Assembly (NCBI GenBank): GCA_030748805.1 | Contig: JASMLG010000041.1 | Coordinates: 1-11,786 of the forward strand | Direction: 5' to 3' | Length of the DNA stretch: 11,786 bases | DNA from: Phycisphaerales bacterium | Lineage (GTDB): Bacteria; Planctomycetota; Phycisphaerae; Phycisphaerales; SM1A02 | In this document: positions 7,219 to 11,786 of the stretch, piece by piece | How positions within the stretch are numbered: the first letter of the stretch is position 1 | Layout: each line of letters opens with the position of its first letter | Position numbers and translations under genes: made by a program | Notes under the pieces: model-generated | Told to the model about the DNA's origin: nothing | Databases searched by the model: none | Seen by the model: the letters and a program-made list of their open reading frames with translations, nothing else

Positions 7219-7849
7219 ATGAAAATAAGGTGCTTGCAGAATTAGTTAGTTTCATTTTTGTTGTAACTCCAACAATCGATTTCGTGCATCCGAAAAGATT
7301 CCTTCTTCATATGTTGATCAATATGGCAATACTTATACATTTACAGGTTTAAGTGGACTTGTCGCAATAATCGAATCTCCTAGTGGTCTCGTTTTGACTT
7401 TAGAACGATCACTTGCATTTGTTGACGCACTATTTAAGTCGAAAATTTACTCACTAGATTACTCAAATGCAACAAATGTTTTGGAACTTGATTCCTTAAA
7501 AAATGGTGAGTTTGATGCTGTAATGAAAGAACTTTTATACGAAGGACCACGGGAAAATATGGAAGGTCTTGCGATGGGGCCAGAGTTGGGTGATGGCAGG
7601 TATCTCATTTTGGGTATTGTGGATGATGGCGACCCAATAAGTAGCAACAGAGTTTGTTCTTTTATTTTGCAAGAAGAAGTCATTTGTGAGGAAGATCTCA
7701 ACAGTGACGATGAGGTTGGCGTTTCAGATCTACTAATAATTATTGATGACTGGGGACCCGTTAAAGATAGCGAATCGGACTTAAATAGTGACGGAATTGT
7801 CGATGTTGTCGACTTACTCCAAGTTGTATCTGCGTGGGGCTCATGCTAA
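7219..7849 (+). pseudogene. 5'-truncated phytase-like exported protein with dockerin-like tail
   Basis: One frame is open from 7250 to TAA 7847-7849 (199 codons) but has no ATG or GTG; its first usable codon is a TTG at 7394, inside conserved sequence. The preserved part (GLVLTLERSLA, KIYSLDYSNATNV, ENMEGLAMGPELGDGRYLILGIVDD) matches, by recall, the C-terminal third of the phytase-like family (PF13449, 'esterase-like activity of phytase'). Two dockerin-like loops follow, DLNSDDEVGVSDLL and DLNSDGIVDVVDLL, ending VSAWGSC. The N-terminal two thirds are missing because the M1 gene ends at 7211. A short hydrophobic stretch in another frame (from GTG 7230, LAELVSFIFVVTPT) may be the old signal peptide, implying an internal deletion plus frameshift. 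The alternative is a real short gene starting at TTG 7394, but it would be cytosolic and lack the propeller fold, so I prefer pseudogene. Confidence 0.6.
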
Positions 7850-7852
7850 TCT
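7844..7852 (+). promoter_or_regulatory. Possible extended -10 element just before the 7859 start
   Basis: TGC-TAATCT ends 6 nt before the ATG at 7859 and overlaps the stop of the upstream remnant. It shares CTCATGCTA and a following TGTACT with the region before the ATG at 3794. No Shine-Dalgarno site is present. The -10 match is poorer than at 3794. Confidence 0.25.
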
Positions 7853-7858
7853 GTACTT

Positions 7859-8377
7859 ATGGCAAGGAAGAGGAAGAAGAAAAAAGGTGGCTACAAACCT
7901 ACTGTGCAATCACCGCAAGACATCATCGATGCCATTCTTGTGATTGCAGAAAAGATTCCTGCAACAGATGAGCCGGGACCACTGTGGGGTGAATTGCATA
8001 AGGCATTTTTGAAATCAGATGTTGACAAGCAAGTTGCTGCAAAAATCATTATGCATAAAGATATTGAGGAACTTCGATCGGTTGTTGCCCAATTGCAAAT
8101 GGGTGGACAAGTTGAACTTTCCGAAACCGAAGCAGCAGAGTTGCCTACACTTGACCATGAAACGCAAATCGAAGCGCTCCGTTGTTTTCGCAAACGAGTA
8201 AAGTTTATGAAACTCGACCGAGAGTCAAAACTTGGTGTTGGCCCACTCTCGGGAGGTAAAGAAGCAAATGTTGATTCGATGATGGCGCCTCACGATTACC
8301 CAATGGAGGTCTGGCTCGCTCTCGCCAAAGATGGGCAACTCGTTGACGATGGCGGTGGCTTTTTCCACGTTCCGTAA
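7859..8377 (+). CDS. Small basic-tailed protein of unknown function
   Basis: 172 residues; I do not recognise a named family. The N-terminus is a dense basic tail (MARKRKKKKGG) with no signal peptide, so it is cytosolic and could touch nucleic acid or ribosomes. Residues about 20-85 are predicted helical by eye (IIDAILVIAEKI, VDKQVAAKIIMHKDIEELRSVVAQL). The C-terminal 60 residues contain SKLGVGPLSGGKEANVDSMMAP, EVWLALAKDGQLV and a glycine-rich GGGFFHVP end, reminiscent of tails on uncharacterised planctomycete proteins. Codon use, absence of internal stops and a clean ATG support a real gene. It starts 10 nt after the phytase-like remnant without a Shine-Dalgarno site. It is convergent with the minus-strand peptidase gene, with 147 nt between them. 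Confidence 0.65.
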   Translation: MARKRKKKKGGYKPTVQSPQDIIDAILVIAEKIPATDEPGPLWGELHKAFLKSDVDKQVAAKIIMHKDIEELRSVVAQLQMGGQVELSETEAAELPTLDHETQIEALRCFRKRVKFMKLDRESKLGVGPLSGGKEANVDSMMAPHDYPMEVWLALAKDGQLVDDGGGFFHVP

Positions 8378-8394
8378 ATTTCCAAGTGGCAGTT

Positions 8395-8535
8395 ATGTCG
8401 AAACGTCCTTGCTGCGGGGACACCCACACAATATGCTCGCAAAGCGAACACGCCTGTGGGAGTCCACTTTGCGAGTTGTTAAGATGGTTTACCAGAGTGA
8501 GGAATAAACAATCCCTCGGATTGTTTATTTGGTGA
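8395..8535 (+). CDS. Possible Cys-rich micro-ORF (46 aa), overlapping 3' end of minus-strand peptidase
   Basis: ATG 8395 to TGA 8533-8535. The first half holds five cysteines in MSKRPCCGDTHTICSQSEHA plus CGSPLC, reminiscent of a zinc-binding knuckle. The second half (RWFTRVRNKQSLGLFIW) is basic-aromatic. It has no clear Shine-Dalgarno site, and its last 11 nt overlap the peptidase stop region on the other strand. The same DNA forms inverted repeats, so the frame may be chance; real coding is unproven. Confidence 0.15.
   Translation: MSKRPCCGDTHTICSQSEHACGSPLCELLRWFTRVRNKQSLGLFIW
8418..8475. repeat. Two interleaved inverted repeats in the convergent intergenic region
   Basis: Repeat 1: 8418-8428 (GGACACCCACA) pairs with 8455-8465 (TGTGGGAGTCC), 10 of 11 positions. 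Repeat 2: 8436-8444 (CTCGCAAAG) pairs perfectly with 8467-8475 (CTTTGCGAG). Their arms alternate (1a-2a-1b-2b), so an RNA could form one or the other, or a strained pseudoknot, since only 1 nt separates arms 1b and 2b. GGGACACCCA at 8417-8426 also occurs in the terminator stem at 3050-3059, so repeat 1 may be a decayed terminator; only CACTTTG follows, not a T run. Confidence 0.6.
8503..8529. terminator. 12-bp perfect inverted repeat at the end of the minus-strand peptidase gene
   Basis: AATAAACAATCC (8503-8514) and GGATTGTTTATT (8518-8529) form a perfect 12-bp stem with a 3-nt loop. The right arm contains the TAA stop of the minus-strand gene (8525-8527). It lies between convergent genes, where a bidirectional terminator is expected. 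However, neither strand has a T tract beyond the stem other than the AT-rich arms themselves, so it might instead be an mRNA 3'-end stabiliser. Confidence 0.45.
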
Positions 8536-10321
8536 GTAACCGTCCAGTTGGTTCAAAGACCCTGCGAACCAAGGTTTCATTTTTGTTCCAAATGACAGTA
8601 GTGTCCTTGGTGTAATACCAGATAAAACGGAGTCGTTCCCAGCCAGTATCACCAACGCTGTAAAACAACGTTATGAACTCGCCATCATTCTCTGGGTGAT
8701 TCATCGTGTGCAATACAGCAAGGTCGTCCCCTTGGTACATTTCGCCATCGACAATAAAACCGTTCTTTGTAAACTTAATAGCATCATCGCATTTTGCTAA
8801 AAGTACCGAATGATTTTCAATCGGCTCGTTCCCTATCAAGAGAAGATTGCCCCCTTCCTCGACATCTGCCAGCCAAGCACCCGTGTCTTGAAGCACTTCT
8901 TCAGTGGTATCGACTTCAACCCTTGCCCCTGCAAGTGTCCCTGCTATCGTGGGGCTTATTTGCCCCTTTGGAAAAGTTCTGTAATAGTGGTAGTTCGGGT
9001 CAATGTCGACCCAGCCATCACCCAAAATTGTTTCGAGTACTTGTGGATGTGTAGAGCTCATTTCGTGGGTTGTTTGCGGAACGTTGTGTTCATAGACCCA
9101 ATATTGAAAAAACTGATTAAGCCAACCAGAGGGTCTGTCAGGATATTCTTGTTCAGCAGCAAGTTGGATTTCTTTCCACGTTGCAGCTTTGCCCATGTTG
9201 TCGTGAGCAAATCTAGCCAGTACTTGCCAAATTTTGCTCTCTGACGGCTCTTCTAATGTACCTTCGTTGAGTACATCTTCAAGCATCATGAAGACAAAGG
9301 CACCCTTGTCATATCCGACAAATCTATCTACAGGACCATCGTCTGGATCCGCTGAGCCAAAGTTTGCAAGCGCACCATTATCAAGTGTTGGGTCAAGTGA
9401 GACCTTGTTGAGCAGTCCTCGTCTGTACGAACGTGCTGCATCTGCTCCATCTTCAAGTGCTCGCCTTCCGTAGTTCGTTGAGTAACTTGTGAGTGCTTCG
9501 CACCAGTTCCCGTGGGTTGCATCAACATAGACACCATTACCCCACCAATTGTGAAGTAACTCATGGTCTAAGTAGCCAGGAGCAAGTGATTTAGGAGCCA
9601 TGCCAACAACTCTTGGTCCAAGCACAGTAAAGCCAGGATATGCAAAACCACTTGAAAAGAAGTTTTCAACGATGGCGAAATGGTCATACGGATATTTGCC
9701 TAGTAATGGTACATAGAGTTGTAAATAATCGTCTGCGGCTTCGAGATAATATTCTGCCTTATCTGCATGGTTAGCACCAAGATGCACAGAAACAGTTACC
9801 TCACCTTCTGGAGTTGTAACGAGTCGCTTGTCAACAACATGTTTGTTTCCAACGAGTGCCATGCCATCTACAGGGCGTGGAGTTTTCCACCCTTCCTCGC
9901 TAGGATTACCGCTTGCGACAAATGACCACCCTTGGATTGGTGTAACTTCAAGAGTAATAGTCCTCAAAATTGGCTGTCCATTTTCATCCACAGGTGTTGG
10001 ATACCAGCCAGCCCAATCGGACAAAAACACCCCTTCTTCACTGATGTGTGCATCGACCGAGAAATTGTGTATTTGACCAACTCGTTCTCCACTCTCAACA
10101 TCGTCTTGAAAAACGCCCTCCCACGTAATGACCCCATCTTCTGAGGAGTTAATTTTCAAATTAGCATACTCGACATTGGCATATTCACACGCCTGAATAC
10201 TCGTTGTTCCAATCAACGTTCCGTTAGTAGGATCGATACGAATGTCTAGGTGTTGAGTAGGCGAAAAAGTTGCAATGCTAAGGGTAATAATAGGTAATGT
10301 CATAAGAGTTGTACGATACAC
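8525..10321 (-). CDS. Exported M1-like zinc peptidase with variant active site
   Basis: 598 residues from GTG 10321; an ATG at 10303 (residue 7) is an alternative. The GTG is preferred because it adds a basic residue (MYRTTL) before the hydrophobic core LMTLPIITLSIATF, making a better Sec signal. Neither start has a Shine-Dalgarno site. Residues about 25-200 are the N-terminal beta domain. HELLH (253-257) with WWGNGV and Glu275 in GNWCEALTSY forms the zinc site, with 17 residues between the second His and the Glu instead of 18. Tyr337 in GYDKGAFVFMML is the likely catalytic Tyr. The GAMEN position reads SSGFAYPGF (223-231), without the Glu that binds a free amino terminus, so aminopeptidase activity is doubtful. 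The GNWCEALTSY variant occurs, as I recall, in other bacterial M1-like proteins. The C-terminal 170 residues (from about WVDIDPNYHYYRTFPKG) are an extra alpha/beta domain. It is divergent from korA and functionally unrelated to it. Confidence 0.85.
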   Translation of the reverse strand: MYRTTLMTLPIITLSIATFSPTQHLDIRIDPTNGTLIGTTSIQACEYANVEYANLKINSSEDGVITWEGVFQDDVESGERVGQIHNFSVDAHISEEGVFLSDWAGWYPTPVDENGQPILRTITLEVTPIQGWSFVASGNPSEEGWKTPRPVDGMALVGNKHVVDKRLVTTPEGEVTVSVHLGANHADKAEYYLEAADDYLQLYVPLLGKYPYDHFAIVENFFSSGFAYPGFTVLGPRVVGMAPKSLAPGYLDHELLHNWWGNGVYVDATHGNWCEALTSYSTNYGRRALEDGADAARSYRRGLLNKVSLDPTLDNGALANFGSADPDDGPVDRFVGYDKGAFVFMMLEDVLNEGTLEEPSESKIWQVLARFAHDNMGKAATWKEIQLAAEQEYPDRPSGWLNQFFQYWVYEHNVPQTTHEMSSTHPQVLETILGDGWVDIDPNYHYYRTFPKGQISPTIAGTLAGARVEVDTTEEVLQDTGAWLADVEEGGNLLLIGNEPIENHSVLLAKCDDAIKFTKNGFIVDGEMYQGDDLAVLHTMNHPENDGEFITLFYSVGDTGWERLRFIWYYTKDTTVIWNKNETLVRRVFEPTGRLLTK

Positions 10322-10530
10322 AATGCTTTGAGAAAAGTAACGTTTTTCAGGGGTAAATAATAGACATATCTGGTATCATTGCCCGCTTATAGTCAGAGCG
10401 AGTTAAGCACCCAGAAATATGGATTTGCGGCACCGTCCGCCGCGTTTTGAAAGTTCTCGCAAACACCCCCACTTGAGCCAGAATTACCACATTCTGTGCT
10501 CCGCTGAGCAATCGGAGATAAGACGATTCA
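10322..10530. other. Divergent intergenic region between peptidase gene and korA
   Basis: 209 nt. On the plus strand, TGG-TATCAT (10371-10379) resembles an extended -10 element and would give a leader of about 145 nt before korA. Within that leader, GCGGC (10427-10431) and GCCGC (10439-10443) form a hairpin followed by GTTTTGA. They are enclosed by GCGAG (10398-10402) and CTCGC (10456-10460). I recognise no known riboswitch. I could not define a promoter for the minus-strand gene. Confidence 0.35.
10499..10518 (+). promoter_or_regulatory. korA ribosome binding site, possibly sequestered in a hairpin
   Basis: GGAGA (10514-10518) lies 12 nt before the ATG at 10531, slightly far for a Shine-Dalgarno site. 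CTCCG (10499-10503) can pair with CGGAG (10513-10517) across a 9-nt loop and would hide it. An in-frame TAA at 10519-10521 rules out any earlier start. Confidence 0.35.
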
Positions 10531-11786
10531 ATGAGCAAGCCGATCACAAAAAACGGAACAGCGCCAAAACCGCAGAGCATCGACGAACACATCGTCGAAA
10601 TTGTTTGCGACTCTGGAGAAGGTGCTCAAAAAGCAGGAACTCTCTTTGCAACAATCAGTGCAAAAATGGGTAACGGTATTTGGACAGTAGAAATTATTCC
10701 CGCAGAGATAAAACCTCCAGCACGTTCCCGCGAAGGAGCGAGCGGAAACCGAATTCGAGTCGGAAGTTCGAACATGACAAACGCTGGCGATGAAGCGAAC
10801 CTTGTTGTTGCATTGAATGAACAGGTTTTATATGGTCGTCTTGCACAGGATGCATACGGTCCTGAAACAACAATCCTTCTTGAGAGCGTTTGGGCAACAG
10901 ATCCAGATAATAATATTCGGGACGCATACACTGCAGCCCTCGCAGATTTTTCTGCTCGTGGTTTGAACGTTATCGAACTTCCAATCCATGAAGCATGTTG
11001 CGAACTCATGACTGATCCCCGCCTTGGTAAGAACATCTTTGTTCTTGGGGTTCTCTGCTACATTTATCAACGAGATACTGTTCTTGCAAAGCAAGAAATT
11101 GCAAACATCTTTGCTAAGAAGGGTGAAAAAGTTATCTCAACTAATCACGTATTGCTTGATGCTGGAGTTGAATTTGCTTCTAAGCATATCCCTTTCACGT
11201 ACACAATTCCAAATATGAAGATCTCTGATGACCAAGTTGTCATGAATGGAAATGTAGCGGTTGGTCTTGGAGTTATGGCTTCAGGTATGGATATGGTTTC
11301 AATGTATCCAATAACACCTGCAACTTCTGCTTCCCATTACCTTGCAAATGTTTTCGATCAAGCAGGAGGTTTCGTACATCAAGCAGAAGATGAGATTGCG
11401 GCGATTGGCTTTGCGTTAGGCGCATCGTATGCTGGCAAGACAGCATGTACTATTACATCTGGTCCGGGTATGGCTCTTAAAACAGAATTCATCGGCTTGG
11501 CTGTAATGTCTGAGATCCCGATTGTTATCGTTAATGTTCAACGCGGCGGACCCTCAACTGGTCTCCCAACCAAAGTAGAACAAGGTGACTTACTAAATGC
11601 GATGTATGGTGCAACTGGTGATGCCCCTAAAATCATAATGGCTCCAGCAACAATTGAGGAGTGTTTCCATAGCATCATCACAGCAAGGCAACTTGCAGAG
11701 GCCTTTAGATCCCCTGTAGTAGTACTTACTGACGCCAACCTTGCAACAGGCCAGACGCTCTATAAACGACCAGTACCAAAAGATGA
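10531..11786 (+). CDS. korA: 2-oxoacid:ferredoxin oxidoreductase, fused gamma/alpha subunit (3' end outside window)
   Basis: The frame is open from ATG 10531 to the window edge (418 codons). Residues about 20-200 form the gamma domain (CDSGEGAQKAGTLFATI, RSREGASGNRIRVGS). From about 225 comes the alpha, pyrimidine-binding domain, with MYPITPATSAS (258-268), HQAEDEIAAIGFALGASYAG, TSGPGMALKTE and QRGGPSTGLPTK (337-348), the signature of 2-oxoglutarate-type enzymes. The fused gamma-alpha layout with a separate beta subunit (KorB, carrying thiamine diphosphate and an iron-sulfur cluster) is the common bacterial KorAB form. It oxidatively decarboxylates 2-oxoglutarate, or a related 2-oxoacid, to the acyl-CoA with ferredoxin as electron acceptor, in the cytosol. 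By motif it is closest to the 2-oxoglutarate branch, but branched-chain or pyruvate substrates cannot be excluded. korB is expected directly downstream. The family is usually about 600 residues, so roughly a third is missing here. Confidence 0.92.
   Translation, partial: MSKPITKNGTAPKPQSIDEHIVEIVCDSGEGAQKAGTLFATISAKMGNGIWTVEIIPAEIKPPARSREGASGNRIRVGSSNMTNAGDEANLVVALNEQVLYGRLAQDAYGPETTILLESVWATDPDNNIRDAYTAALADFSARGLNVIELPIHEACCELMTDPRLGKNIFVLGVLCYIYQRDTVLAKQEIANIFAKKGEKVISTNHVLLDAGVEFASKHIPFTYTIPNMKISDDQVVMNGNVAVGLGVMASGMDMVSMYPITPATSASHYLANVFDQAGGFVHQAEDEIAAIGFALGASYAGKTACTITSGPGMALKTEFIGLAVMSEIPIVIVNVQRGGPSTGLPTKVEQGDLLNAMYGATGDAPKIIMAPATIEECFHSIITARQLAEAFRSPVVVLTDANLATGQTLYKRPVPKD

Noticed and set aside
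8395..8475. tRNA-like or tmRNA-like fold from the nested stems
   Set aside because: There is no T-loop consensus, no acceptor stem arrangement and no CCA, and the arm order is interleaved rather than cloverleaf.
10626..11036. 136-codon open frame on the minus strand
   Set aside because: It lies wholly opposite korA, whose protein is strongly conserved; the antisense frame has no recognisable protein character.
1..11786. CRISPR array, insertion sequence, prophage or defence system
   Set aside because: No regularly spaced repeats, transposase, integrase, nuclease or helicase motifs were seen in any real gene; the dCMP deaminase alone is not evidence for a phage or defence island.

Overview
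The window looks like chromosomal DNA of a marine-type planctomycete of the Phycisphaerae group. This is inferred from three secreted proteins carrying the group's typical tags: dockerin-like Ca-binding repeats ending in 'AWG' and short cysteine-rich 'GACC' repeats. Base composition is moderately AT-rich. There is no rRNA, tRNA, CRISPR array, transposase or phage structural gene, and I see no convincing new multi-gene system.

Left part (1-3080): the 3' end of a secreted Cys/GACC-repeat protein with a terminator, then an 815-residue modular secreted protein (583-3030). The second protein has two copies of one ~175-residue module at its ends, with a dockerin-like segment, four GACC repeats and another beta-rich module between them, and a strong terminator behind it.

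Middle part (3142-7211): a DUF1579-type exported protein on the minus strand is divergent from a tightly coupled plus-strand operon. The operon encodes a DUF1573 lipoprotein, a dCMP deaminase-like enzyme and an M1-family zinc peptidase lipoprotein. Their stop and start codons overlap (TAATG, ATGA), so they are probably co-translated. The operon's first gene lacks a Shine-Dalgarno site and has an extended -10 box directly before its ATG, suggesting a leaderless mRNA.

Then (7219-8377): a 5'-truncated, probably dead gene for a phytase-like exported protein with a dockerin-like tail, followed 10 nt later by a small unrecognised basic protein, again with a possible leaderless start.

Right part (8378-11786): a short convergent intergenic region packed with inverted repeats and a Cys-rich micro-ORF; a minus-strand exported M1-like peptidase with a variant active site; a 209-nt divergent gap with possible leader structure; and the 5' portion of korA, the fused gamma/alpha subunit of a 2-oxoacid:ferredoxin oxidoreductase, cut off by the window end. 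korB would be expected just downstream.
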